A stretch of DNA of 64,000 bases from Corynebacterium sp. 21KM1197 (GCF_033783015.1 NZ_CP123907.1:2294001-2358000), one strand, 5' to 3'; numbered from the stretch's first letter, positions 1-13,946 are shown. Made by a program: numbers and translations. The notes: generated by a model from the sequence alone, not told the origin.

Positions 1-45
1 CATCTCCTGGTTTCCTTACACCACCCTCCTACTTATGAATTTTTA

Positions 46-167
46 GTGTTGGCGGCAACCTACTCTCCCACACCCCAACGAATGCAGTACCATCAGCATG
101 AAATGGGCTTAGCTACCGGGTTCGAAAAGGGACCGGGCGTTTCCCCACCACCATCAACCACCAACAC
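46..167 (-). rRNA. rrf: 5S ribosomal RNA
   Basis: Read on the minus strand, this is a canonical 5S rRNA, with the conserved GGGAAACGCCCGGTCCC block, a CCGAACC-like loop and the GATGGTACTGC segment. The first ten and last ten bases pair as helix I (GTGTTGGTGG with CCGCCAACAC), which sets both ends. It is the last gene of the rrn operon, about 95 bp after the 23S 3' end. Confidence 0.93.
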
Positions 168-261
168 AACCAACCACCCCACAGGGGCGTGTCATGCCAG
201 ACACTGCACAGCAGACGCAAACACCACACAAACTGTGTGCTCGTTACACAACGCATGTTTT

Positions 262-5107
<4,846 letters not shown>

Positions 5108-5541
5108 AGGCTCGTGAAAAGCCCAAACCTAGCAAAACAAATAAACTGACAAAAGATTCAAAAACTATTCATCAGCCAACCACCACACCACACAAGGACG
5201 TGGTAGCAATATCATCACATGATTATATTCCCATGGCCTGCCGACCATGACTGGCACACACCCCACACCCAACACATGGGTGCGAAAAATAGGGGGGTGT
5301 TCCTTGATGAACACAACACTATCTACCGAAACAAAACCACACAGTCCTGTCTCAGTAATTGTGCATTGGTACGCTATCGAGTTCTCACACAACACACGCC
5401 ACAAACCCATATAACCTACGGGGTAGATTCTCTAGTGAATGTTTCCCCGGGGGTGTCGCGGCGACTCCGATAAATCTACACACCCACCCCACAACACACA
5501 AACAACCAGGTCACAAGGCGTTTTTCAGCACTCCGTTTACC
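5108..5541 (-). promoter_or_regulatory. rrn leader and promoter region
   Basis: This 434-bp gap upstream of 16S holds no gene. It carries the second copy of the 18-bp leader/spacer motif (5380-5397), followed on the minus strand by GATAGCGTACC, typical of actinobacterial rRNA leaders. A TTTGTTTC stretch at about 5331-5338 resembles a boxA antiterminator. A TTATAT hexamer at about 5409-5414 is the best -10 candidate, without a convincing -35 at 17 bp. A short perfect palindrome GTCGCGGCGAC lies at 5455-5465. The exact promoter(s) cannot be fixed by eye. Confidence 0.55.
5380..5397 (-). repeat. rrn leader motif, copy upstream of 16S
   Basis: This is identical over 18 bp to 3377-3394 in the 16S-23S spacer. 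One copy lies before and one after the 16S gene, so the two could act together in pre-rRNA processing or in recruiting Nus factors. Confidence 0.6.
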
Positions 5542-6660
5542 TCATGTTTGATCTGCGTTTGCCTGTTTGAGGCCAAAGAAGGCTCCCAGCCCCCAGAATT
5601 CGTGCGCGGAGCCGCGGATCAACCAGGGCAGACCCAGCAGAATCACCAGGCCCAGGGCACCCTGGAACAGGAACCACTGGGTAACGCTCACAATCCCGGC
5701 AAGGCCGAGCGCCCCGCCAACCGCCGTCGCCGCGATCCCCAGGACTATCCACACCGCGTTGTTCTTGCCAGCCACCGCCAGCAGCACCAGAGCAGGCACC
5801 AACACCGCCACGTATCCGAGGCCATAGAGCAGGCCCTGAGTAACCCCAAGCGCCCCCACGACTCCCAGAACCCCCCCCCCGATGAGCGCCGCAAAGTAGA
5901 TCGGTATCGCGCAGAGGAGGGCCGTCCACCGCGCCCACACCGCGCGAGCGCCGCCAAAGCGAATCCAGTGGGCATAGCTGCGCTGAATTTCCTGTTCCAC
6001 AGTGAATCCCATCGCCATGGTCGAGACCATCAACGAGACCGCAAAGATTCCCGGAGCGGAAATATCGAAGATCCACCCCAGCAAGGCCGTCACCAGGGCC
6101 ACAAGAACCATCCCAACGCCCCAACCAAACCAGGCAGTCACCTGCGGCTCCAAGATCCCCTGCCCCACCGGGGTATCGGAATACTTGATCCACTGCCAGG
6201 GCCACCACTTCCGCTTGGCCTTGGCGGAACCGGAATCCGTATCCGCGTGGGTGGCCCGCTGCGCTAGCGTTTCACCGATATAAGAGGAACCCAGCGGGCG
6301 GAGATCCCTTTTTAGCAACACGCGCAGCGGACGTATCAGCCCCGCTATTCCGAAAAAGATCTGTTCCACGGACCCCGTAGGCAGGGCCCAGAGGATCCCA
6401 AGATAAATCGGGATACTGAGCAGCAGGTCGGCCCGCCGGTGCTTGGCCCACACGCGCCGCGAAACGTTCAGAGAGGCATACGCCTCGTCCTCCCGGTGTC
6501 CCGCACCCACGACGGCAGTAATCCAGAGAAAAATAAACGCAAGGCTAAACGGATTATTATTTTCACTGCTCAAGACGCTTATCGGGAATAGCATCATGAG
6601 TGGATAGAGAACCACCTGCCATCGCCGCGACATCCCCCACCACAACCGCACCGCGTTCAT
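5542..6660 (-). CDS. ABC transporter permease of a YtrA-type operon
   Basis: A 372-residue integral membrane protein with about eight hydrophobic segments: two near residues 10-60, then pairs between 85-130, 180-225 and 235-350. It has no ATPase motif. It is presumably the membrane subunit that works with the ATPase encoded just upstream on the same strand. The ATG at 6658-6660 overlaps the ATPase TGA by one base, so the two are translationally coupled. The order GntR regulator, ATPase, permease is that of ytrA-like operons, which in other bacteria respond to cell-envelope-active compounds. The substrate is unknown. The frame stays open upstream, but that extension overlaps the ATPase gene and is not used. 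Confidence 0.8.
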   Translation of the reverse strand: MNAVRLWWGMSRRWQVVLYPLMMLFPISVLSSENNNPFSLAFIFLWITAVVGAGHREDEAYASLNVSRRVWAKHRRADLLLSIPIYLGILWALPTGSVEQIFFGIAGLIRPLRVLLKRDLRPLGSSYIGETLAQRATHADTDSGSAKAKRKWWPWQWIKYSDTPVGQGILEPQVTAWFGWGVGMVLVALVTALLGWIFDISAPGIFAVSLMVSTMAMGFTVEQEIQRSYAHWIRFGGARAVWARWTALLCAIPIYFAALIGGGVLGVVGALGVTQGLLYGLGYVAVLVPALVLLAVAGKNNAVWIVLGIAATAVGGALGLAGIVSVTQWFLFQGALGLVILLGLPWLIRGSAHEFWGLGAFFGLKQANADQT

Positions 6661-7538
6661 CACTGCGCCTCCTCCACTGCTCGTGCCAGTTCTTCCAGGC
6701 TGAGTTGCTGCCCCCGCACCCCGCCGGGAATACCCCGCGCCTCGGCCTCCACCAGGGAGACCGCCAGCACGGCCCGCGCGCTGCCCGCTAGTTCCTCGGT
6801 GTGCAGGACGGCGGCCGGGTGGGCGTCGATAAGCCCCCGTACCGCGGCGCTGGGCCCGAGGAAGCTGCTGTAGCCCTCCAGAATCTCGCCCAGGGAGCCG
6901 CTTAAGTGCACGCCGGTGCCGTTCATGATGGTCACGGTGTCGAGGAGTTTTTCCGATTCGTGCAGTTCGTGGGTGGAGAGGATAAAGGTGGCGTGGGGGC
7001 GGAGATCGCGCTCGGCACGGAGTTCCCGGTAGAAGATGTCGCGCTTTTCCACGTCGAGGCCGAGGTAGGGCTCGTCGAGGAGGGTGAGGTCGCACCCGGC
7101 GGCGAGCGCAAAGACCACGCCGAGGGCGGATTTCTGCCCGCGCGAGAGTTCGCTGTATTTCTTGTAGCTGGGCAGGGAGAACTCGCGCAGGAGCGCCAGC
7201 GCGCGGCCCTGGTCCCAGGTGGGATAGCGAGCGGCGGCCACGCGGAAAAGCCGCATGGCGTGCCAGCCGGTGGGCAACGGGGCGTCGATACCCGCGAGCG
7301 CGATGCGCTGCATGATCTCCGGGTTATCGAAGGGATCGTGACCCCAGATACTCAGGTGGCCATCGTGGGGGAGTTGCCCGGATAGCGCGCGCAGGAGGGT
7401 GGTCTTACCCGCGCCGTTGGGGCCGATGAGGCCGTGGATACCGCAGCTAGGGATTTCCAGATTCAGGCCCTGGAAGATGCGCGTCCGGGCGTACCGGGCG
7501 CGGAGGTCATGGGCCTGGATCAGGGGAGTGGTGTTCAT
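6660..7538 (-). CDS. ABC transporter ATP-binding protein
   Basis: A 292-residue ABC ATPase. Walker A is GPNGAGKTT (39-47), the signature is a divergent LSRGQKSALG (131-140), Walker B with catalytic Glu is LTLLDEP (151-157), followed by a D-loop GLD and an H-loop in STHELHE. The C-terminal 80 residues form a variable accessory region. It starts with ATG inside the last bases of the upstream GntR gene and ends inside the permease start, so the three genes form one operon. The arrangement suggests an exporter or ABC-2-like system rather than an importer, since no binding protein is present. The signature LSRGQ replaces the common LSGGQ. Confidence 0.85.
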   Translation of the reverse strand: MNTTPLIQAHDLRARYARTRIFQGLNLEIPSCGIHGLIGPNGAGKTTLLRALSGQLPHDGHLSIWGHDPFDNPEIMQRIALAGIDAPLPTGWHAMRLFRVAAARYPTWDQGRALALLREFSLPSYKKYSELSRGQKSALGVVFALAAGCDLTLLDEPYLGLDVEKRDIFYRELRAERDLRPHATFILSTHELHESEKLLDTVTIMNGTGVHLSGSLGEILEGYSSFLGPSAAVRGLIDAHPAAVLHTEELAGSARAVLAVSLVEAEARGIPGGVRGQQLSLEELARAVEEAQ

Positions 7539-7909
7539 GAGTACAGTCCTCTGCTTTCTGCCACGCGATCCACGAGGTCGTGGAGTTGGGCTCGGTTGAG
7601 ATCGAGGCGCAGGGCCTCGTCGATGAGGGGGGCGAGGTAGGTGCCGGGGAAGTCCTCCCGGCGGCGCTCCATGATGAGGCTGCGGGCGTTATCCGTGACG
7701 AACATGCCCACGCCGCGCCGCTTGTGCAGCACCCCGGACTCCACCAGCAGCGCGAGTCCCTTGCGGGCGGTGGCTGGGTTGATCTTGTGAAAGGCCGCTA
7801 ACTCGTTGGTGGAGGGGGCTCGCTGCCCCGGCTCCAGGGTGCCCTCCACGATACTGTCCTCAATAAGCCTGGCTATCTGCTGGAACAGCGGTGCCGCCGC
7901 TTCGTCCAT
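7535..7909 (-). CDS. GntR-family regulator, YtrA type
   Basis: A 124-residue protein with an N-terminal winged helix of the GntR family (about residues 5-75; the core ELAAFHKINPATARKGLALL is visible) and only a short C-terminal helical tail. This is the hallmark of the YtrA subfamily, which lacks a large effector domain. It is the first gene of the operon and overlaps the ATPase by 4 bp. A palindromic operator overlaps its own -10 box, so it is probably an autorepressor controlling the downstream ABC transporter. Known YtrA relatives repress transporters induced by cell-wall antibiotics. The inducer here cannot be predicted. Confidence 0.85.
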   Translation of the reverse strand: MDEAAAPLFQQIARLIEDSIVEGTLEPGQRAPSTNELAAFHKINPATARKGLALLVESGVLHKRRGVGMFVTDNARSLIMERRREDFPGTYLAPLIDEALRLDLNRAQLHDLVDRVAESRGLYS

Positions 7910-7933
7910 GCCCGACCTCCTCTTCGCTGCTTA

Positions 7934-7969
7934 GTTACTCATGTAACCAACCGACTTAGTGACTGTCAA
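7934..7969 (-). promoter_or_regulatory. promoter and operator of the GntR-ABC operon
   Basis: On the minus strand a consensus -35 TTGACA (7964-7969) is separated by exactly 17 bp from a -10 TTACAT (7941-7946). The perfect palindrome GTTAC-TCAT-GTAAC (7934-7947) sits on the -10 box. A direct repeat CTTAGTTACT / CTTAGTGACT lies 25 bp apart (7930-7939 and 7955-7964). The layout fits repression by the first gene product. Confidence 0.75.
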
Positions 7970-8122
7970 GGGTTCCGCGCGGCCAGGCGACTGCTTGACG
8001 ACGACCCCCGCAAAGCCAGCGCCGCACGCCGCAGCCCGCTCAGCAGGAAAAACGCGAGGAACTTCGACGTATGACCCCCTCATGGGGCATGCTGGGGGGT
8101 ACTGCAATTTAGAGCAATAGTT

Positions 8123-9478
8123 ATGAAACGGAAATTAGGAGCCATGCTTGAACGCACACTCGTGTTCGTGGACACCTCATATCTCTTGGCGAGCTTTTAT
8201 AACTCGTGGGAGACCGGCGCACGCGCACAGTTAGAAATTGACCTGCCCGAGGTCGTGGGAGTCCTGGGTGGGATGATCGAGAACCAACTACACCAACCTA
8301 TCCACCGACAACTCTGGTACGACGGCATTCCCGAGACCGGCCCGCACCGCTATCAGCGCGCCCTGCGCTCCTGCAACGGGGTGCAACTGCGCGCGGGACA
8401 ACTCATCGCCTGGGGCGAGCGTCGCACGCAAAAGGCCGTGGACACCCGCCTAGTGGCGGACATGGTGATCGCCGCCGTGCACCAGCGCTGCACGGACATC
8501 GTTCTCGTTTCCGGCGACGCGGACATGATCCCCGGCGTGCAGGAGGCCACCGCGGTCGGTATCCGCGTGCACCTGTACGGCTTTGGCTGGGATTCCATGT
8601 CCTCCGCCCTGCGCTACGCCTGCGATACCACCACGATCCTGGACCCGCGCGAGGACTTCTCCGATTCCATGCGCCTCCAGGTGCTCGAAGGGCCGCTGCC
8701 CCCCTCGGTGCCCACCAAGCCGCTGGGGGAGACCGAACCCCCGGAGGAACCCGGCCCCACCCTCGTTCCGGAGGCCGCCACCCAGGGCCACCGTCCGCCC
8801 AGCACGCCCACCGCCGCGGACAGCGCGGAGCGCCCCGAGCCGCACTGCCCGGAGGACACCGAGGACGCCACGGAGGGGCTCATTGGCACCCCCACTCCCG
8901 CCAAGCCGGAAAGCGCGGACCCCGGCGCGAGCGAAGCGGAGGCGGTTGCCCCCGAAACCCCCGCCCCCGCCACAAAACGGGAGGAGCCAGCCGACGCCCC
9001 GAGCACCCCGAACGAGGTCGAACCCCAGGCGGAGGAGCCAGCGCCAGCGGCGGCCACCACCCCCTCGGTCGCCCCAACACCCCGGGAGTATGCAGAGCGG
9101 CCCAAGCCGACCCCCGCCCCCTCGGCGCCGCCAAAGCCCGCGCCCAAGCCCTCCATGATGGCCCCCAAGCGCAAGCTACGCTCGCGCTACGTGCCACTAC
9201 CCAATGAGGTCTGGGCCTCCGCCGGTAACCAAACGCCCTACGACGTGGGCCAGCAGTACGCGGCCTGGTGGTATGAGAACGCCGCCTCCACCGAGCAGCG
9301 CGATCAGGCGCACCTGCTCTCCGGCGGCGGGCTTCCCCCCGAGGTGGATCGTCCGCTCCTGCAATTTGCCTGCGAGACTCTCCACGAGTACACGCTCTCC
9401 GAATCCCAGCGCGTGAACCTGCGCGATGGCTTCCACTCGGGGATCCGGGGCGTGCTCATCAATATCCGGCGGGATTAA
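8123..9478 (+). CDS. NYN-domain (PIN-like) putative ribonuclease
   Basis: A 451-residue protein. Residues 10-175 form a NYN/PIN-like nuclease fold, with acidic residues where the family binds metal: D17 in VFVDTSYLL, D107 and D113 in VDTRLVADM, and D132/D134 in SGDADM. Residues about 190-350 are a low-complexity Pro/Ala/Glu linker. The last 100 residues are a distinct folded-looking domain. NYN proteins usually act on RNA, but no substrate can be inferred. The start could also be the ATG at 8144, as neither has an ideal ribosome site. The gene converges on the PspA-like gene with 5 bp between stops. Confidence 0.75.
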   Translation: MKRKLGAMLERTLVFVDTSYLLASFYNSWETGARAQLEIDLPEVVGVLGGMIENQLHQPIHRQLWYDGIPETGPHRYQRALRSCNGVQLRAGQLIAWGERRTQKAVDTRLVADMVIAAVHQRCTDIVLVSGDADMIPGVQEATAVGIRVHLYGFGWDSMSSALRYACDTTTILDPREDFSDSMRLQVLEGPLPPSVPTKPLGETEPPEEPGPTLVPEAATQGHRPPSTPTAADSAERPEPHCPEDTEDATEGLIGTPTPAKPESADPGASEAEAVAPETPAPATKREEPADAPSTPNEVEPQAEEPAPAAATTPSVAPTPREYAERPKPTPAPSAPPKPAPKPSMMAPKRKLRSRYVPLPNEVWASAGNQTPYDVGQQYAAWWYENAASTEQRDQAHLLSGGGLPPEVDRPLLQFACETLHEYTLSESQRVNLRDGFHSGIRGVLINIRRD

Positions 9479-9483
9479 GCGCC

Positions 9484-10314
9484 TTAGCGCTCCGGCGTCG
9501 CGTCCCCCGCCGATTCCGCCTCGCTGCGGCCCTCGTTCACTCCCTGTTCGAGGGCCGCAGCGCCATTATCTGCCCCCTCCACCGCGCCGGTGGCTCCGCC
9601 ATTTAGTTCCGCGCGCAGTTGCTCCAGGCGGGCGGTGGCCTGCATGTCCCGGCCCGCGGCGGCGATCTCGTCCATGCGGGAGGTCATGGAGCCCTCCGTG
9701 AGTTCCTGCGCACCCAGCGCATTGGCGTAGCGGCGCTCGATCTTCTCGCGCACCCCGTCCAGGGTGGGGGTGGAATCATCGGCGGTGGCGGTCAGCGCCC
9801 CCATCGCCTCATTGGAGGCCTCCTGCATCTTGGCCTGATCCACCTGGGCGCGCAATTGGTCGATCTGGCTCATCTGCTCCTTGAGGCGGGCCTCGGACTC
9901 GCGCTGCTTCTGCTGCGCCTGCTCGGCAGCCAGGGAGGCCTGGTGGTGGGAGGTCTTGAGTTCCTCCACCTGCTGCTCCACGGCCACCAACTTGCTGGCA
10001 AAGACCTCGGCGGTGTTGGTGTACTCCGTGGCGCGGGCGCTATTGCCCTCGGCGGCCGCCTGATCCGCCATGCTGATGGCCTGCTTGGCCTGATTTTGCA
10101 GGGAATCGCGCTCCTTGAGCAGGCGATCCAACTTCATCTCCAACTGGCGCTTATTCCCGATGATCGCCGCAGCCTGCTCGGTAATCTCCTGGTGCTGCTT
10201 CTTGGCGGCCTCGGCGGCCTGGTGAATCTGCACCTTGGGGTCGGCATTCTCATCAATCTTCTGATCCAGCGATGCCTTGAGGTACTTCCAGCCCTTGCTG
10301 AAGGGATTAGCCAT
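9484..10314 (-). CDS. pspA: PspA/IM30-family membrane-stress protein
   Basis: A 276-residue, almost entirely helical protein. The amphipathic N-terminus MANPFSKGWKYLKASLDQKI and a long coiled coil (about residues 25-190) are typical of PspA/IM30/Vipp1, which bind stressed membranes. The C-terminus is an acidic, Ala/Gly-rich tail. The ATG at 10312-10314 is preceded by AAGGAAGGAAA; an in-frame upstream extension reaches back through the trxA terminator and is rejected. No pspBC partner or regulator is adjacent. The gene is separated from trxA by a strong terminator, so it likely has its own promoter. Confidence 0.8.
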   Translation of the reverse strand: MANPFSKGWKYLKASLDQKIDENADPKVQIHQAAEAAKKQHQEITEQAAAIIGNKRQLEMKLDRLLKERDSLQNQAKQAISMADQAAAEGNSARATEYTNTAEVFASKLVAVEQQVEELKTSHHQASLAAEQAQQKQRESEARLKEQMSQIDQLRAQVDQAKMQEASNEAMGALTATADDSTPTLDGVREKIERRYANALGAQELTEGSMTSRMDEIAAAGRDMQATARLEQLRAELNGGATGAVEGADNGAAALEQGVNEGRSEAESAGDATPER

Positions 10315-10394
10315 GATCGCGCGTTTCCTTCCTTGGGTTATCGAGGTTGCTCTTTGTCCGCAAACCGTTCCCCCGCGAGTGTACGCAAGCAGCA

Positions 10395-10436
10395 CAAAGG
10401 GCACCCGCCCCTGCAAGAGGGGACGGGTGCCCTTTG
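10395..10436 (-). terminator. Rho-independent-like terminator downstream of trxA
   Basis: A near-perfect hairpin: CAAAGGGCACCCG + CCCCT pairs with AGGGG + CGGGTGCCCTTTG around a GCAAG loop, with one internal C/A mismatch. It lies 20 bp after the trxA stop on the minus strand and before the pspA start, so it should separate the two transcripts. Confidence 0.8.
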
Positions 10437-10455
10437 CGTTGTTGTGAGCAAACGG

Positions 10456-10833
10456 TTACTGGGCGTCACGCTCCGCGTTCTGCTCCGCCACCTGGCGGCG
10501 CACCTCCTCCATGTCCAGGCCCTTGACCTGGCCGATGAGGTCCTCCAGGGCGGCGGGCGGCAGGGCACCGGCATCGCGGTACACCATGATTCCGTCGCGG
10601 AAGGCCATCAGGGTGGGGATCGCCTGGATCTCCAGGGCGGCCGCCAACTGCTGGTTTGCCTCCGTGTCCAGCTTGGCAAAGGTCACGTCCTCGTGCTGCT
10701 CCGAGGACTTCTCAAAGGTGGGAGCAAAGGCACGGCAGGGGCCGCACCAGGAGGCCCAGGCATCGACGAGGACGATTCCCTCCCCGCTCACGGTCTTTTC
10801 AAAGGTGTCCTCGGTGACGTCGATCGTTGCCAT
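10456..10833 (-). CDS. trxA: thioredoxin
   Basis: A 125-residue thioredoxin-fold protein with the redox motif WCGPC (Cys30 and Cys33) and the cis-Pro loop AIPTLM. It is expected to act in the cytoplasm as a disulfide reductant, since no signal peptide is visible. The start MATIDVTED is chosen because AAAGGAG lies 8 bp upstream; the frame stays open further back without support. The C-terminus has an extra acidic/Gln helix of about 15 residues beyond the minimal fold. Its 5' end is divergent from the copper ATPase gene, but no shared operator is seen. Confidence 0.9.
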   Translation of the reverse strand: MATIDVTEDTFEKTVSGEGIVLVDAWASWCGPCRAFAPTFEKSSEQHEDVTFAKLDTEANQQLAAALEIQAIPTLMAFRDGIMVYRDAGALPPAALEDLIGQVKGLDMEEVRRQVAEQNAERDAQ

Positions 10834-10941
10834 GCTTGTGTCTCCTTTTGATTGCTTTTGCGTTACACAGGCTCCAACGCGCGCACCCGGCGCGCTATTC
10901 CCCGTCCAGGGTACGGGAAGAGCGCTACCTCCCACCCCTCA

Positions 10942-10961
10942 ATACCCCCTGGGGGTATAGT
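10942..10961 (+). promoter_or_regulatory. CsoR-like operator over the copA promoter
   Basis: The perfect palindrome ATACCCCCTGGGGGTAT (10942-10958) matches the GC-rich TACCCC-GGGGTA type bound by CsoR copper sensors. It overlaps the -10 box TATAGT (10956-10961). The copA ATG is at 10970, only 8 bp after the -10, so the transcript should begin at or next to the start codon (leaderless). Confidence 0.75.
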
Positions 10962-10969
10962 CTGTGGGC

Positions 10970-13195
10970 ATGGTTACCCAGGCACCCGCGCAGATCGACC
11001 TCGGCATCACCGGAATGACCTGCACCTCCTGTTCCTCCCGCGTAGAACGCAAACTCAACAAGATGGAAGGCGTGCGGGCCACCGTCAATTTCGCCACCGA
11101 AACCGCCAGCGTCACCTACGATCCCGCGCTCACCGGCCCGGATTCCCTGCTCGCCACGATCCGCGCCACCGGCTACGAGGGGTTCCCGCTGCGCGCGGAG
11201 GCCGGGGAAGCGGGGGGCGGGGAGGAAGCAATGGCGGCCGAGGGGGCGTCGAAAAGCAAGCCCGATGCACGCCTGTGGCTCTCCGCGCTGCTAAGCCTGC
11301 CGGTGGTGGTGCTCTCCATGATTCCGGCGTGGCAGTTCACGCACTGGCAGTGGCTAGCCTTTGCCCTGATCTCCCCGGTGTTCTTTTGGGGCGGATGGCC
11401 CTTCCACCGGGCGGCGCTGATCAACCTGCGCCACGGGGCCTTCACCATGGATACCCTCATCTCATTGGGCTCCACGGCCGCCTATGCGTGGTCCGTGTGG
11501 GCACTCTTTTTGGGCGGCGCGGGTGAGCCCGGCATGGTCATGCGCATGAGCCTCAGCGCCCACGCGCACGCCGGGACAGCGGAAATATACCTGGAGACCG
11601 TGGGCGTGGTGATCTCCTTTCTGCTGCTGGGACGCTACTTTGAGGAGCGTGCCAAGGGGAAGTCCTCCGAGGCGCTGCGCCACCTGCTGAGCATGGGTGC
11701 CAGGGAGGCCACGGTGCTGCGCGGGGAGCGGGAGGAGCGCGTACCCATCGCGGTGCTGGCCGTGGGGGATCGCGCGGTGGTGCGACCGGGGGAGAAGATT
11801 CCCGCCGACGGCGTGGTAATCGAGGGCACCTCCGCCGTGGACGAATCCATGCTTACCGGGGAGAGCCTGCCCGTGGAGATGGGCCCCGGCGCGCGGGTCA
11901 CCGGAGCCACGCTGAATACCACCGGCAGGATCGTCCTGCGCGTGGAGCGGGTGGGGGAGGACACCACCCTGGCGCAGATCGGCAGGCTGGTCAGCCAGGC
12001 CCAGGCGGGTAAGGCCCCGGTGCAGCGCCTGGTGGATCGCATAGCGCAGATCTTTGTTCCCGTGGTCATTGCGGTGGCCGCGCTCACCCTCACCGGACAC
12101 CTGCTGCTTGGTTCCGGCTCGACTGCCGACGCCTTCGCGGCCGCCGTCTCCGTGCTCATCATCGCCTGCCCCTGCGCCCTGGGGCTGGCCACTCCCACGG
12201 CCCTGCTGGTGGGCACCGGGCGGGGCGCGCAGATGGGACTGCTGATACGCGGCCCGGAGGCCATCGAGTCCGCGCGGAGGATCGACACCATCGTGCTGGA
12301 CAAGACCGGCACGGTGACCACCGGGGCAATGAGCCTGCGCGAGGTGATACCCCTGGCGGATCTCTCCGAGCGCGAGGTGCTGGATCTGGCCGCCGCCGTG
12401 GAGGCGGGCTCCGAGCACCCCATCGGCCGGACGATAGCGGCGGCGGGTACAGGATTGACCGCCCGCGATGCCCAGGCCCAGCCCGGCCAAGGGATCAGTG
12501 CCCAGGTGGCCGGCCGTTCCGTGACCGTGGGCCGCCCGCACGCGGCCCTGCTCGATCACGAGGCCGTGGCGCGGGCCCGGCGCGACGGGACCACTCCCGT
12601 GGCGGTGAGCGTGGGGGATACGCCGGTGGGAATCATCGTGGTGGCCGATACCCCCAAGCCCACCTCCGCCGAGGCCGTCACCGCGCTGCGCGACCTAGGC
12701 CTGCGCCCCATGCTGCTCACCGGAGATAACGGCGGGGCGGCCACCGCCACCGCGCGGGCCGTGGGGATAGCAGAGGCGGACGTGCTGGCCGAGGTGCTGC
12801 CCCAGGACAAGGTGGAACACATCGCCGCCCTACAACGCCAGGGGCGCACCGTGGCGATGGTGGGCGATGGCATGAACGACGCCGCCGCGCTCGCCCAGGC
12901 CGACCTTGGCCTGGCGATGGGCGCGGGAACGGACGTGGCCATCGAGGCCTCCGACATCACCCTGATGAACAACGATCTGCGTTCGGCTGCCGACGCCCTC
13001 CGCCTGGCCCGGCGCACCCTGGGCACCATCCGGGGCAACCTCTTTTGGGCCTTTGCCTACAACGTGGTGCTCATACCCGTGGCCGCGCTGGGGCTGCTCA
13101 ACCCGATGTTCGCCGGGATGGCCATGGCGGCCTCCTCGGTGCTCGTGGTGGGCAACTCCCTGCGGCTGCGGGGATTCCGCTCGGCTTTTGTCTAG
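10970..13195 (+). CDS. copA: copper-translocating P1B-type ATPase
   Basis: A 741-residue heavy-metal P-type ATPase that should export Cu(I) across the cytoplasmic membrane. It has one N-terminal metal-binding domain with GMTCTSC (Cys18/Cys21), a TGES-containing actuator domain, the transmembrane CPCALG motif near residue 400, the phosphorylation site DKTGTVT near 444, an HPIGR histidine-proline motif and the [10 protein letters not shown] hinge near 632. The ATG at 10970 is used because the -10 TATAGT ends 8 bp before it. The CsoR-like palindrome suggests copper-inducible expression, but no csoR or chaperone gene is adjacent in the window. Confidence 0.93.
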   Translation: MVTQAPAQIDLGITGMTCTSCSSRVERKLNKMEGVRATVNFATETASVTYDPALTGPDSLLATIRATGYEGFPLRAEAGEAGGGEEAMAAEGASKSKPDARLWLSALLSLPVVVLSMIPAWQFTHWQWLAFALISPVFFWGGWPFHRAALINLRHGAFTMDTLISLGSTAAYAWSVWALFLGGAGEPGMVMRMSLSAHAHAGTAEIYLETVGVVISFLLLGRYFEERAKGKSSEALRHLLSMGAREATVLRGEREERVPIAVLAVGDRAVVRPGEKIPADGVVIEGTSAVDESMLTGESLPVEMGPGARVTGATLNTTGRIVLRVERVGEDTTLAQIGRLVSQAQAGKAPVQRLVDRIAQIFVPVVIAVAALTLTGHLLLGSGSTADAFAAAVSVLIIACPCALGLATPTALLVGTGRGAQMGLLIRGPEAIESARRIDTIVLDKTGTVTTGAMSLREVIPLADLSEREVLDLAAAVEAGSEHPIGRTIAAAGTGLTARDAQAQPGQGISAQVAGRSVTVGRPHAALLDHEAVARARRDGTTPVAVSVGDTPVGIIVVADTPKPTSAEAVTALRDLGLRPMLLTGDNGGAATATARAVGIAEADVLAEVLPQDKVEHIAALQRQGRTVAMVGDGMNDAAALAQADLGLAMGAGTDVAIEASDITLMNNDLRSAADALRLARRTLGTIRGNLFWAFAYNVVLIPVAALGLLNPMFAGMAMAASSVLVVGNSLRLRGFRSAFV

Positions 13196-13262
13196 GTGGT
13201 GTTGGCTTGGCCTTTCTTGGCTTGGCCGGTCGCGCCGGGCGCTGCGGGTGCCCTTCACCGCC

Positions 13263-13847
13263 CTAGCCCAGGGCCTCGATGTCCCGGGCGGCCTTGCGCA
13301 CGATCTCGGCGGCCTCGGCGGCGCGGCGCTTATCCGAGGCCCGCAGCGCCCGAATGAAGCGGTGCATTTCCCGGTGCAACTGCACCTGGGGCTCCCCCTC
13401 GGCATCGTCCTCGCGGTAGGCCTCCAGGATCACCGACCACTCGGGCTCGTTCTCCTTGACCCGTCGCTCGCCCTCCGGGGTGAGGGTGGCGAGTTTGCGG
13501 CCGGAGTCCGCAGAGACGGTGATCAGTTGCTCGTCCTCCAGGAGGCTGATGATCGGGTACACGGCACCGGGGCTGGGTGCCCAGTGCCCCTCGGTGCGCT
13601 CCTTGATCTCCGTGATGAGTTGGTAGCCGTGCATGGGCTGCTCGCTGAGCAACCAGAGGATCACCGCGCGCAGATCGCCGCGCCCCGCCCGGCCGCCCCG
13701 CCCGCGCCCTGGGCCGCGTCCGAAGCCCCACGCCGCCCAAGGGCCGCCGGCGTGCTCCTCGCGGGAACCCCGGAACCGATCCCAGAGGTGGGGGTGGTAG
13801 TGATCGCCGTGGTGGTCATGGTGATGGTGGTGATGGAACGGGCGCAT
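13263..13847 (-). CDS. PadR-family regulator with a natural His-rich N-terminus
   Basis: A 194-residue PadR-type winged-helix protein (about residues 57-130; core MHGYQLITEIKERTEGHWAPSPGAVYP split by family spacing) with a C-terminal helix for dimerisation. The first 24 residues include HHHHHHDHHGDHYHPH, followed by a Gly/Arg-rich linker (38-56). Such a tail is unusual for PadR proteins and could bind Ni, Zn or Cu, or be a metal store. A palindromic sequence overlaps its promoter, so autoregulation is likely. It is convergent with copA, and whether the neighbourhood reflects metal sensing is inference. Length without the tail is normal for the family. Confidence 0.85.
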   Translation of the reverse strand: MRPFHHHHHHDHHGDHYHPHLWDRFRGSREEHAGGPWAAWGFGRGPGRGRGGRAGRGDLRAVILWLLSEQPMHGYQLITEIKERTEGHWAPSPGAVYPIISLLEDEQLITVSADSGRKLATLTPEGERRVKENEPEWSVILEAYREDDAEGEPQVQLHREMHRFIRALRASDKRRAAEAAEIVRKAARDIEALG

Positions 13848-13883
13848 GGTGCACTCCTCCCTCGTCAGAGACTCTCGGTTTGC

Positions 13884-13920
13884 GATATATAACGATATAT
13901 CTCTAACTATCGCTAGTCAA
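13884..13920 (-). promoter_or_regulatory. PadR promoter with palindromic operator
   Basis: On the minus strand -35 TTGACT (13915-13920) is followed after 17 bp by -10 TATCGT (13892-13897). The inverted repeat GATATAT-AACG-ATATATC (13884-13901) covers the -10, with ATA-rich arms typical of PadR operators. Confidence 0.7.
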
Positions 13921-13946
13921 GGACTGACTAGGGCCAAGGTTCGGTA

